Below, piece after piece: positions 20,592 through 27,540 of a stretch of 27,540 nucleotides of DNA. The translations under genes and the position numbers were made by a program. Under the pieces are notes generated by a model. That model did not search any database. It had not been told where the DNA came from and saw nothing but the letters and a program-made list of their open reading frames with translations. Each line of letters opens with the position of its first letter. Positions within the stretch are counted from its first letter, which is position 1. Origin of the DNA: JANXYY01 sp035530875 (GTDB lineage Bacteria > Actinomycetota > Actinomycetes > Nanopelagicales > Nanopelagicaceae); the NCBI GenBank assembly GCA_035530875.1, contig DATKUB010000076.1, forward strand, positions 1-27,540, in the 5' to 3' direction.

Positions 20592-21807
20592 AACGCAACG
20601 CCTCTATCGGTTTGAGCGATGCCGCTCGGTTCGCTGGGTATCCGCCAAAGAAGAGCCCAATGGCGACTGATATTCCGAAGGAAAGAATCACTGACGACGG
20701 AACGACCACCGGAGTCACACCGACAATTTGAAAGTGCGAGCCAAAAATGCCGACCACTACGCCGGCAATTCCGCCGATGAGCGAGAGCATGGTGGCCTCG
20801 GTGAGGAACTGTCCGAGGATCGCACCGCGTGGTGCACCGATCGCCTTGCGAATTCCGATTTCACGGGTGCGCTCGGTGACCGAAACCAACATGATGTTCG
20901 TAATTCCAATCCCGCCAACCAACAGCGAGATGGCAGCAACGGACGAGAGCAAGACGGTGAAGACCGCCGAGTTTGAACTCGTTGTCTGCAGCAAGCTAGC
21001 CTGATTGAAGATCCGGTAATCGGCTTTGCTGGAATTAGTTATCTTGTGACGCTCATCAAGTACCGCCGCAATTTCGGTCTGAGCCATGTCTGTCGCCTTG
21101 GCGGAAACCGCTTCAACGACGATCGAATCTACCGAGCCATAACCCGTCAAAGTCTGCTGCACTGTCGATAGCGGAGCAATCGCAATGTTGTCTGCGTCTT
21201 GGAATCCGGTCGTCCCCTTCACTGCCAAGACTCCGATAACGGTGAATGGTTGTCCGCCGCAAACTATCTGCGTATTGATTGGATCAACGGTTCCGTAAAT
21301 GTCGGTGACCATCGTCTGACCAAGAATGATCACATGCCTTCCTTGGACAACATCGTCGTTAGTGAAGTAAGACCCTTTGCTGACAACATCGTTTGAGGCC
21401 TCAAAGTAGGAGGGCCAAGTTCCAACAAAGTTCTGCGGTGTGGCACTCGATCCCTCATAAGCGCACGTCGCGTTTGCTTGTGCTACTGGTGAAACAGACT
21501 TGATTGATGGCGAAGCAGTCTTATTGGAAAGCGCCACCGCATCCGCAACCGTAAGAGGTTTCGCGCTGCTTGCTCCTTGCTGGGCACGACGGCCAAAGCC
21601 ACCACCGCCGCCCGCTTGGACGGTGAGTGAATTGGCGCCAAGCCGCTGGATATTTTTCTGCACCTGGAGCGATGAGCCATTTCCGACTGCAGTAAGAATG
21701 ATTACTGAGGCAACGCCAATCAAGATGCCTAGCGTAGTTAGGCCTGAGCGCAACCGATTCGACGATAGCCCTCGTACCGCGAAGCGAATTATCTCAAGGG
21801 AATTCAT
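20584..21807 (-). CDS. MacB-type ABC transporter permease (FtsX family)
   Basis: A 407-residue permease. An N-terminal helix (GLTTLGILIGVASVIILTAV) is followed by a large extracytoplasmic MacB_PCD-type domain (~45-280). Three C-terminal helices contain the FtsX signature VTERTREIGIRKAIGAPRG between them. These type VII ABC systems do not move substrate through the membrane; they use ATP in the cytoplasm to drive conformational work outside. The substrate is unknown. It overlaps the ATPase gene by 4 bases (ATGA). Confidence 0.92.
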   Translation of the reverse strand: MNSLEIIRFAVRGLSSNRLRSGLTTLGILIGVASVIILTAVGNGSSLQVQKNIQRLGANSLTVQAGGGGGFGRRAQQGASSAKPLTVADAVALSNKTASPSIKSVSPVAQANATCAYEGSSATPQNFVGTWPSYFEASNDVVSKGSYFTNDDVVQGRHVIILGQTMVTDIYGTVDPINTQIVCGGQPFTVIGVLAVKGTTGFQDADNIAIAPLSTVQQTLTGYGSVDSIVVEAVSAKATDMAQTEIAAVLDERHKITNSSKADYRIFNQASLLQTTSSNSAVFTVLLSSVAAISLLVGGIGITNIMLVSVTERTREIGIRKAIGAPRGAILGQFLTEATMLSLIGGIAGVVVGIFGSHFQIVGVTPVVVPSSVILSFGISVAIGLFFGGYPANRAASLKPIEALRYE

Positions 21808-22538
21808 GCGGTGTTCATTTCGTCGGAGATAATCTTTCCGTCGCGCATCGTAACTATTCGGCTGGCATGTTGAGCAACTTCATGTTCGTGGGTGATCACG
21901 ATGATCGTTCGGCCGGCAGAATTCACTCGCTCCAATAGCCCCATGATGTCTTGGGTTGATTTGGTATCTAGCGCCCCCGTCGGTTCGTCTGCCAGGAGGA
22001 GGGACGGCCGTGAAACCAGTGCGCGTGCGATCGCAACTCGCTGCTGCTGCCCACCGGATAATTCATTGGGCTGATGATGTGCCCGATCCGATAAGCCCAC
22101 CGCCTCCAATGCCAACAGTGCTTTCTCACGTCGTTCAAGTTTTTTCACGCCCTGATACGCAAGCGGCATCTCGACTTGGGTTTGCGCGGAAGTGCGTGGA
22201 ATCAGGTTGAAAGACTGAAATACAAAGCCGATCCGACGGTTTCGCACGATTGCGAGTTGCCGTTCGTCAAGATCGGCAACCTCCAAACCATCTAAGGCAT
22301 ACGTGCCAGCAGTCGGCGTATCAAGACATCCGATGATGTTCATCAGCGTCGACTTCCCGGAACCAGAAGGCCCCATGATCGCTACGTATTCCCCTGGGTT
22401 GACGCTCAGCGAGACACCATCGAGGGCACGAACTTCGGTCTCGCCCGCACCGTAGTACTTCCGGACATTCTGGATGTCTACAACCGGCGTGATCCCCATC
22501 CCAGGACTCAGTTCCACCCCGGCCTCCGATAGCATCAT
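21804..22538 (-). CDS. MacB/LolD-type ABC transporter ATPase
   Basis: A 244-residue ATPase with Walker A GPSGSGKST (56-64), Q-loop Q108, signature LSGGQQQ (160-166), Walker B LLLADEP with Glu185 and switch His217. IGCLDTPTAGTY and AHHQPNELSGG are typical of the MacB/LolD branch. It energises the adjacent FtsX-type permease. Its ATG touches the adaptor stop (TGATG); an internal Met14 is an alternative start, since the preceding residues are not conserved family sequence. Confidence 0.93.
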   Translation of the reverse strand: MMLSEAGVELSPGMGITPVVDIQNVRKYYGAGETEVRALDGVSLSVNPGEYVAIMGPSGSGKSTLMNIIGCLDTPTAGTYALDGLEVADLDERQLAIVRNRRIGFVFQSFNLIPRTSAQTQVEMPLAYQGVKKLERREKALLALEAVGLSDRAHHQPNELSGGQQQRVAIARALVSRPSLLLADEPTGALDTKSTQDIMGLLERVNSAGRTIIVITHEHEVAQHASRIVTMRDGKIISDEMNTA

Positions 22539-24145
22539 CAGCCACCCACCCGAGCGCCGCCGCCACCACCGAATCCGCCACCACCAAGTCCGCCGCCACC
22601 GAGCGTGCCGGTTGACGCACCGGGAACTCCACCACCTGGGAAGCCACTACTTGCCGCGATGCTGGCTGGCAAGACCAAAACCTCGCCGGCTTTCAGTCCG
22701 GAAGTGATTTCAGTATCGGTATCGCCTTTAAGCCCGACCGTTACGTTCACCTGCTGCTGCACGCCCTTACTTAGGACGGTAACCGTGGTCCGACCACCCC
22801 TCGTGTTAAGCGCTGAATTGGACACGGTCAACACATTGCTCTTGGCACCGACGATCACCGTCGCGTTAGCGGTCATGCCCGGAAGTAGTCCCTTAACTGG
22901 AGCGCCAAGGGCGAAGGTGACCGTGTAGGTATTGACGCTGTTGGCACTGACCGGAAGTGGCGCGATAGAGAGCACCGTTCCTTGCGCAGTGACATTGGCC
23001 AGCGCATCAAAGGTGAATGTTGCGGGCGCATTCACCGCAACGCTTACGCTATCGGCCTCGGAGAATCCAGCCTCCACCTGAAAAGCCGATACATCGGTCA
23101 ACACGATGAAACCGTTGATGCCACCGGCGGACGTCGGGGACGAGATGTCGCCTACCTTGCCACCGACAGCCGCCACAGTTCCGGCCGCCGGCGCCAACAT
23201 CTTGGTATTGGCAAGGTTCTTTTGCGCGGCGACAACGGCCAACCTGGCAACCTCAGATGAAGTCAATGAGGTGGCGCTAGTAGTGCCGGGCAGCAAATCT
23301 GCATAGGCCTGTTGCGCCGATTTCAACGAGCTCTCGTAAGACGTGAAAGTGAAACCCGCCTCCGCACTGGTCACTGCATTCTGAGCGGAAGTCACGGAGT
23401 TCTCGGCGCTCTGCAAAGTCTGCGCATCGCGCAATACATTCGCTTTGTTGGTTAAAGTCGCGTTCTCGGAAGCGCGCTGTGCGTTCTGCAGCGAATTGTA
23501 GGCGCTCGTCCAACTGCTGCAACCCGTGGGAGGCGTATCGACGGTGCACAGCGGGATGCTTAGCTGGTAATTGTTATTCCACAAATCGAAATTCTGCTGT
23601 GCGGAGACGAAGTCTTGCTGCGTTTGATCAAGAGTGTTCTGATACTGGATGGCATTGTTGGCTAATACTGCTTGCGTATTGGCAAGGGCCTGTTGCACCG
23701 TGGCCAGATTGGTCTGCGCGTTTGTGAGGTTGGTTTGCGCGTTGGTCTTGGCGGTATCCAAATTAGATTGAGCAGTCTCAATGTTCTGCTTCGACGCCGT
23801 AATCGATTCAAGTGCGTTTCGATAAGAGAGCTGCGCCTGCGCAAGTGCGGTCGTGGCGTTTGTGCTGTCTATGGTGGCTAGAAGTTGGCCGCGCTTGACG
23901 TGATCACCAACGGCTACCCGGATCGACGTCAAGACCCCGTTCGACGGGAAAATCAGGCCCATGTCGCCCGGCGATGTCAGGCTGCCGGATGCAGATACCG
24001 ATGAGGTAACGGTCCCCATCGCAGCTGTCACCGTACGTATGGCCGCAGCCGCCACGGGTGGGTTGATCTTGTTGTACGCGTAATAGCCGCCGCCGGCTAG
24101 AGCCAAGATTAAAACACCATTGATGGCCAGTGTCGCTTTTCGCAT
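22538..24145 (-). CDS. MacA/HlyD-type adaptor protein
   Basis: A 535-residue membrane-anchored adaptor. One N-terminal helix (ATLAINGVLILALAGGGYYA) is followed by the first lipoyl half (VLTSIRVAVGDHVKRGQLLA). A long coiled coil (~95-290) is rich in Asn/Gln/Thr (NLTNAQTNLATVQQALANTQ) and has an inserted C-x6-C loop (CTVDTPPTGC). The second lipoyl half and beta-barrel domains follow. The last 30 residues are almost pure Gly (GGGGLGGGGFGGGGG). In monoderm bacteria such adaptors pair with MacB-like transporters for peptide or antibiotic export, or envelope-stress work. First gene of the four-gene operon, divergent from the small secreted protein. GGAGGG lies 13 bases before the ATG, a wide spacing. 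Confidence 0.9.
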   Translation of the reverse strand: MRKATLAINGVLILALAGGGYYAYNKINPPVAAAAIRTVTAAMGTVTSSVSASGSLTSPGDMGLIFPSNGVLTSIRVAVGDHVKRGQLLATIDSTNATTALAQAQLSYRNALESITASKQNIETAQSNLDTAKTNAQTNLTNAQTNLATVQQALANTQAVLANNAIQYQNTLDQTQQDFVSAQQNFDLWNNNYQLSIPLCTVDTPPTGCSSWTSAYNSLQNAQRASENATLTNKANVLRDAQTLQSAENSVTSAQNAVTSAEAGFTFTSYESSLKSAQQAYADLLPGTTSATSLTSSEVARLAVVAAQKNLANTKMLAPAAGTVAAVGGKVGDISSPTSAGGINGFIVLTDVSAFQVEAGFSEADSVSVAVNAPATFTFDALANVTAQGTVLSIAPLPVSANSVNTYTVTFALGAPVKGLLPGMTANATVIVGAKSNVLTVSNSALNTRGGRTTVTVLSKGVQQQVNVTVGLKGDTDTEITSGLKAGEVLVLPASIAASSGFPGGGVPGASTGTLGGGGLGGGGFGGGGGARVGG

Positions 24146-24328
24146 GCTCGTAGTTAGCCCTCCGAAGGTGAAGATGCCCCAGATTAGACCTGGGAGGACC
24201 CTGAGTCTTTCAGGTGATTGCTTTTCACAAGGTTTTCTCCGGGTACGTTAACTTCCGTCTAGCGTTGCCATGCCAAGATCAGCCTAGATTTTTCATGACC
24301 CAAGATTTTTTGAGCCGGAGGAGAACCA

Positions 24329-24940
24329 ATGAAAAGGCGAGCTCTAATCGTCACCGCCCTTCTAGCGGGAAGTGTCTTGGTTGTCGGCACTTCGGCCAGC
24401 CAGGCGGCCTCGACCAAGCCGACCCCCAAGCCCTCGACCAGCAAGCCTTCGATTGCCGGCGGTGGTGGGCAAGACGATGCCGCCAGGGGCGCTGCTTTAA
24501 AGGCCTATAGCGATTGCTTGGCCAAGCAAGGCGTGAAACTTCCCGCCTTGGACCAGCCCGGATTCGGTCCGGGCACGAAACCAAGCGGCACGCCAAGCCC
24601 AAAACCCAGTGCGAGCTCAAATGCCAAGACTCAGAAAGCTCTAGCCGCTTGCGCGAGTCTTAGACCAAAGCGGAGTTTCGATGGGGGTACCTTTGGCGCC
24701 GGTAGCACTCAATTCGCTGCCTTTGTCTCTTGCATGAAGGATCACAACGTGACCATCGCTGCGCCCCGCGCAGCGCTCGCGAAGCCAAAAGCTTCCGGCA
24801 CGACGAAGCCAACTCTCGCGCCATCGGCCGATGGTGAAGGGGGCGGACGCGGCGGCATGCTTGCCGGACTCAACCAGAAGGATCCGAAGGTTGCCGCAGC
24901 ACTGAAAATCTGCGGGGCACTGTTGCCCGCACGGAACTAG
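24329..24940 (+). CDS. Small secreted protein with two Cys-pair modules
   Basis: A 203-residue protein with a signal peptide (1-26, ends SASQA), then a Lys/Pro/Thr/Ser linker. Module 1 is YSDCLAKQGVKLP...QKALAACASLRP (C63, C108). Module 2 is FVSCMKDHNVTIA...DPKVAAALKICGALLP (C135, C195). Both have the pattern Cys, four or five residues, Gly/Asn-Val, variable low-complexity loop, then a helix ending in Cys. The same module ends the membrane protein at 19728-20591. No enzyme motif is seen. The strong GGAGGAG Shine-Dalgarno and the divergent position next to the MacA/MacB-type operon suggest a linked role, perhaps as cargo or sensor (inference). Confidence 0.75.
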   Translation: MKRRALIVTALLAGSVLVVGTSASQAASTKPTPKPSTSKPSIAGGGGQDDAARGAALKAYSDCLAKQGVKLPALDQPGFGPGTKPSGTPSPKPSASSNAKTQKALAACASLRPKRSFDGGTFGAGSTQFAAFVSCMKDHNVTIAAPRAALAKPKASGTTKPTLAPSADGEGGGRGGMLAGLNQKDPKVAAALKICGALLPARN

Positions 24941-24946
24941 ATCACG

Positions 24947-24993
24947 AAGTTAAGGGCCGCCGCCTCCAATTCGGAGGCGGCGGCCCTTAACTT
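24947..24993. terminator. Bidirectional hairpin terminator
   Basis: A perfect 21-bp stem beginning AAGTTAAGGGCC around the loop AATTC, followed on the plus strand by a short T-run. It ends the small secreted protein gene and overlaps the stop codon of the convergent MFS gene. Confidence 0.93.
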
Positions 24994-26213
24994 TTGTATG
25001 AACGCACCAACGGAATAAAAAGATAGGTCGTGACGACAAAGAGGGCAGCCATCACAAACCAACCAGCTCGTTGCCAATCAACGACCAGAAATGTGATTAA
25101 GGTCGGACCCACAATTCCGCCCAAGCCAAAACCAAGTGACCAGACACCTTGGTACTGACCTTGGAATTCATCTTTAGCAAGACCAAAGCCAAGACCCCAA
25201 CCTGCCGCAGAGCCGAACAACTCACCCGTCACGTGCAGCATCATCCCGGCGATAAGAATGATCACCGCCAAAGTCGGGCTGGTTCCCTTCGCTAGGGAGT
25301 AGACCACGCATCCGGCTGCGACAAATAACCCCGCTCGGAAATAAGTCTTGGCTGCGTTCTGCACGTCTCCAGTTCCATGACTTGCCTTCACTGAGAAAAG
25401 GACACACGCAATCGTGTTGATGAGTAGCACCACAGAGACAGTCCAGTGTGGCGCCGTCGTGTAGTTGACGATCCATAGCGGTAGGCCAACTCCCTGAATG
25501 ATGAAGTGAATCGAGTAGAGGCCATTGAGGATTGTGGCGCTCACGTAACGCCTGTCTCGCAGCGCCACTGCCCGAGACACCTTTGCGTTCAGTGCCGATT
25601 CGTCTCTGCTCGGGATGGGACTCAGGGGAAGTTTCAAGAACATGAGGGCAGCCAGAATGAAGGTGACTCCGTTAATCACGACGATTGTTGCGTAGGCGGT
25701 GCGCGTGTCTAGAGCAAGCGCCACGCCAGCGAAAGCGGTACCGGCGCCAATTCCAAGGTTGACGACCGCGCGAAGATAGGCGCGGAATCGGACTCGACCT
25801 TCGCCCGTACTCAAGCGCGTAATCAGCGTCATTCGAAGCGTCCCGCTTGCAGTACCGATCGCCTCTACCAGAATCGTCAGAAGCAGAAATGCCATGAAAC
25901 TATGGACAAAAATAAAGCAGGCAGCGCCGATCCCTTGGATTACCTGACTGCCAGCCACCCAATTCCGGATCTGCAATTTATCGGCCAGATGTCCGGCCGG
26001 AATACTGATCGGCAGCGAAATTGCGGTTGCGATCGTGAAACCTAACCCAACTTGATGCGCACTAAGCCCCACCGAACGGGTAAGAAAAATGACTTCAATA
26101 GTTATAAAAAGACCATTACCAAATGTATTGATCAGGGTGCTCGCTGCCATGAAGCGCAACGGCCCCCGCTCGGGCATGGCTCCAAGAAGTCTGGACTTGG
26201 CTTGTAATAACAC
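24987..26213 (-). CDS. MFS transporter
   Basis: A 408-residue protein with about 12 hydrophobic segments in two halves. The loop between helices 2 and 3 (PISIPAGHLADKLQIRNWVA) matches the major facilitator motif A (G-x-L-a-D). Size and layout fit a drug/H+ antiporter-like exporter; the substrate is unknown. The GTG at 26213 has only a weak ribosome-binding site, and ATG 26177 (MPERGPLRFM) is a credible alternative. It is followed directly by the bidirectional terminator. A 66-base gap separates it from the ABC-2 genes upstream, so cotranscription is possible. Confidence 0.87.
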   Translation of the reverse strand: MLLQAKSRLLGAMPERGPLRFMAASTLINTFGNGLFITIEVIFLTRSVGLSAHQVGLGFTIATAISLPISIPAGHLADKLQIRNWVAGSQVIQGIGAACFIFVHSFMAFLLLTILVEAIGTASGTLRMTLITRLSTGEGRVRFRAYLRAVVNLGIGAGTAFAGVALALDTRTAYATIVVINGVTFILAALMFLKLPLSPIPSRDESALNAKVSRAVALRDRRYVSATILNGLYSIHFIIQGVGLPLWIVNYTTAPHWTVSVVLLINTIACVLFSVKASHGTGDVQNAAKTYFRAGLFVAAGCVVYSLAKGTSPTLAVIILIAGMMLHVTGELFGSAAGWGLGFGLAKDEFQGQYQGVWSLGFGLGGIVGPTLITFLVVDWQRAGWFVMAALFVVTTYLFIPLVRSYKS

Positions 26214-26279
26214 TTAAAGATTCTATCTGGATCGCCTGACGCCACGCGGACCAATAAATACGGTCAGACCAAGCATTCG

Positions 26280-27119
26280 CTAAGACGTAATATCCTTCGT
26301 TCTGAACTTGATTATCGCGGCGGCGAAGAAAATCGTGAAGCCGATCAGCGAATACGAGGCGCCTCGCAGCATATCGTTCCAATCAACCTGACTCGCAAAA
26401 ACATCAAGCCATGAATATGAGTAGTGGGTAGGGAGCCATTCGCGCAGAGTCCCCAGAGTACTGATCGCGTCGAGAATATTGCTGACGATCACAACCCCCA
26501 CTGCAGCACCGACGGCACCCAGCGGAGCGTCGGTGATAACGCTCATAAAGAATGCAACGCCAGCGGTGAATAGAAGGTAGAGGGCCAAGAAGATGACCAT
26601 GATGATCAACCGACTAATGCCATTTGACGTGCTGAAGCTAGTACCCAACGGCGATTGCAGGGCGCCGAAACCGAAGGCGAAGCCGCCGACCACATAAGAA
26701 GCAATTGGCAAAATAATCAAGGCACCAAGTGATAGCACCAGACCAACTGTCATTTTCGTTCGGAGTAATTTGCCCCGAGGAACTGGCGCTGCCAATAGAT
26801 ACCGCAAGGTGGACCAGGAGGCCTCGCTGGCCACTGTGTCCCCGCAGAAGATGGCGACGACAGTTATGAGAACAAATCCGGTGGCGAAATAAAACATGGT
26901 TGCCGTGAAATTTGCGGCACCAACCGTTGCCAGTCCAACCAAATCCGAGCCACCAGCGCCAAAGCGGCTCCTACCGTTTGACGGTCCAAACTTCACTGCC
27001 GCTGCGACGAGCAAGGGAAGGCCAGCGACGAAGAGGTACGCCACGAGAGTGCGCTTGCGCCTTAGTTGGCGTCTCAATTCGACTCGGAACGGCATCGTCG
27101 ACGCGGCGTTGTAGTTCAT
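26280..27119 (-). CDS. ABC-2 type transporter permease
   Basis: A 279-residue membrane protein with about six helices. A basic N-terminus (RVELRRQLRRKRT) leads into the first helix. A central segment GDTVASEASWSTLRYLLAAP is the conserved ABC-2 feature preceding helix 3 (compare E-x3-G-T-l-r-l-L-L). It overlaps the ATPase gene by 4 bases. Together they form a simple exporter of the kind used for antibiotics, lipids or bacteriocins; the substrate cannot be told. Confidence 0.87.
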   Translation of the reverse strand: MNYNAASTMPFRVELRRQLRRKRTLVAYLFVAGLPLLVAAAVKFGPSNGRSRFGAGGSDLVGLATVGAANFTATMFYFATGFVLITVVAIFCGDTVASEASWSTLRYLLAAPVPRGKLLRTKMTVGLVLSLGALIILPIASYVVGGFAFGFGALQSPLGTSFSTSNGISRLIIMVIFLALYLLFTAGVAFFMSVITDAPLGAVGAAVGVVIVSNILDAISTLGTLREWLPTHYSYSWLDVFASQVDWNDMLRGASYSLIGFTIFFAAAIIKFRTKDITS

Positions 27120-27540
27120 GCGAGTCCAATCTCGGTATCTTCGCCGACAAGATCCATGAAGATCTCTTCAAGACGGGCAGCTCGTTTCCCATTACGATTC
27201 AGGATCTCCTCGATGGTGCCTGAGGCAACCAGAGTTCCGCGATGCATAACCACTGCGTGCGAACAAGTCTGCTCAACTTCTGAAAGCAAGTGCGAGGAAA
27301 TGATCACGGTTCGTCCAGTCGCCGCGTAATTTCGGAGGACATCGCGCATTGCTCTTATCTGAGTTGGGTCAAGGCCATTGGTCGGCTCATCAAGAACTAG
27401 CAGGTCTGGCTTTCCAAGCATCGCCTGGGCAATCGCGAGCCGTTGACGCATACCTTGGCTGTAAGTTCGCACCTTCTTATCTAATGCGGTGCCAAGCGCA
27501 GCAATCTCAAGTGCTTCAGCCAGATGCGCATCTCCGCTCC
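27116..27540 (-). CDS. ABC transporter ATPase (5' part outside the window)
   Basis: The frame is open to the window edge, so the N-terminal part with Walker A is missing. The visible 141 codons show the signature YSQGMRQRLAIAQAM, Walker B LLVLDEPTNGLDP and switch His in VIISSHLLSEVEQ, then a C-terminal ILNRNGKRAARLEEIFMDLV. This is the CcmA/DrrA-like branch that partners ABC-2 permeases. Confidence 0.92.
   Translation of the reverse strand, partial: SGDAHLAEALEIAALGTALDKKVRTYSQGMRQRLAIAQAMLGKPDLLVLDEPTNGLDPTQIRAMRDVLRNYAATGRTVIISSHLLSEVEQTCSHAVVMHRGTLVASGTIEEILNRNGKRAARLEEIFMDLVGEDTEIGLA

Overview
The window looks like part of an actinobacterial (Actinomycetota) chromosome. Supporting signs are moderately high G+C with many GTG starts, several first genes whose -10 box lies almost on the start codon (leaderless style), an OatA-like envelope acyltransferase, actinobacterial-type Phd/RelE modules, and a large Ala/Thr/Val-rich surface protein with a short basic coiled-coil tail. 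By memory of family style only, that tail resembles surface proteins of freshwater actinobacteria (Nanopelagicales and relatives). No rRNA, tRNA or CRISPR array was seen.

Region 1 (1-4897), cell surface. The 3' end of one surface-layer-like gene (+) faces a complete paralogue (-). Their last ~120 coding bases and terminators form a 181-bp inverted repeat with 5 mismatches, and a tyrosine recombinase gene with all six catalytic residues lies between them. Upstream of the complete surface gene, on the same strand, is an ECF sigma factor fused to one membrane helix, a Pro/Thr/Ala linker and a predicted extracytoplasmic domain. It could couple surface state to transcription.

Region 2 (about 5039-15454), toxin-antitoxin island. 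Nine blocks of TA genes (MntA/HepT, RelE/XRE, Phd/RelE, AbiE-like, Phd/ParE-like with a Cys/His tail, AbrB/RelE) are separated by ten copies of one palindromic GC-rich repeat, R1-R10. All ten have the same orientation whatever the strand of the genes. Several repeats touch or form gene ends. Two MntA/HepT blocks share promoter, flank and repeat, so the repeat was copied with the genes. Several toxins are broken while the neighbouring antitoxin is intact. Convincing operators or promoters are visible in front of most intact modules; the best is a perfect 14-bp inverted repeat over the AbiE-like promoter. Two further repeats, R11 and R12 (the latter reversed), lie outside the island, so the repeat family is not confined to it.

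Region 3 (15525-19716), envelope: a secreted protein with two Cys modules and a LytM-like domain apparently lacking zinc ligands, a coiled-coil protein, and an OatA-like acyltransferase with a complete SGNH triad.

Region 4 (19728-24940), export: a tightly overlapping MacA/MacB-type operon (adaptor, ATPase, FtsX-type permease) ending in a membrane protein with a DUF5666-like domain. A divergent small secreted protein shares a Cys-pair module with that last gene.

Region 5 (24947-27540): a perfect 21-bp hairpin terminator, an MFS transporter, and an ABC-2 type exporter whose ATPase runs off the window.
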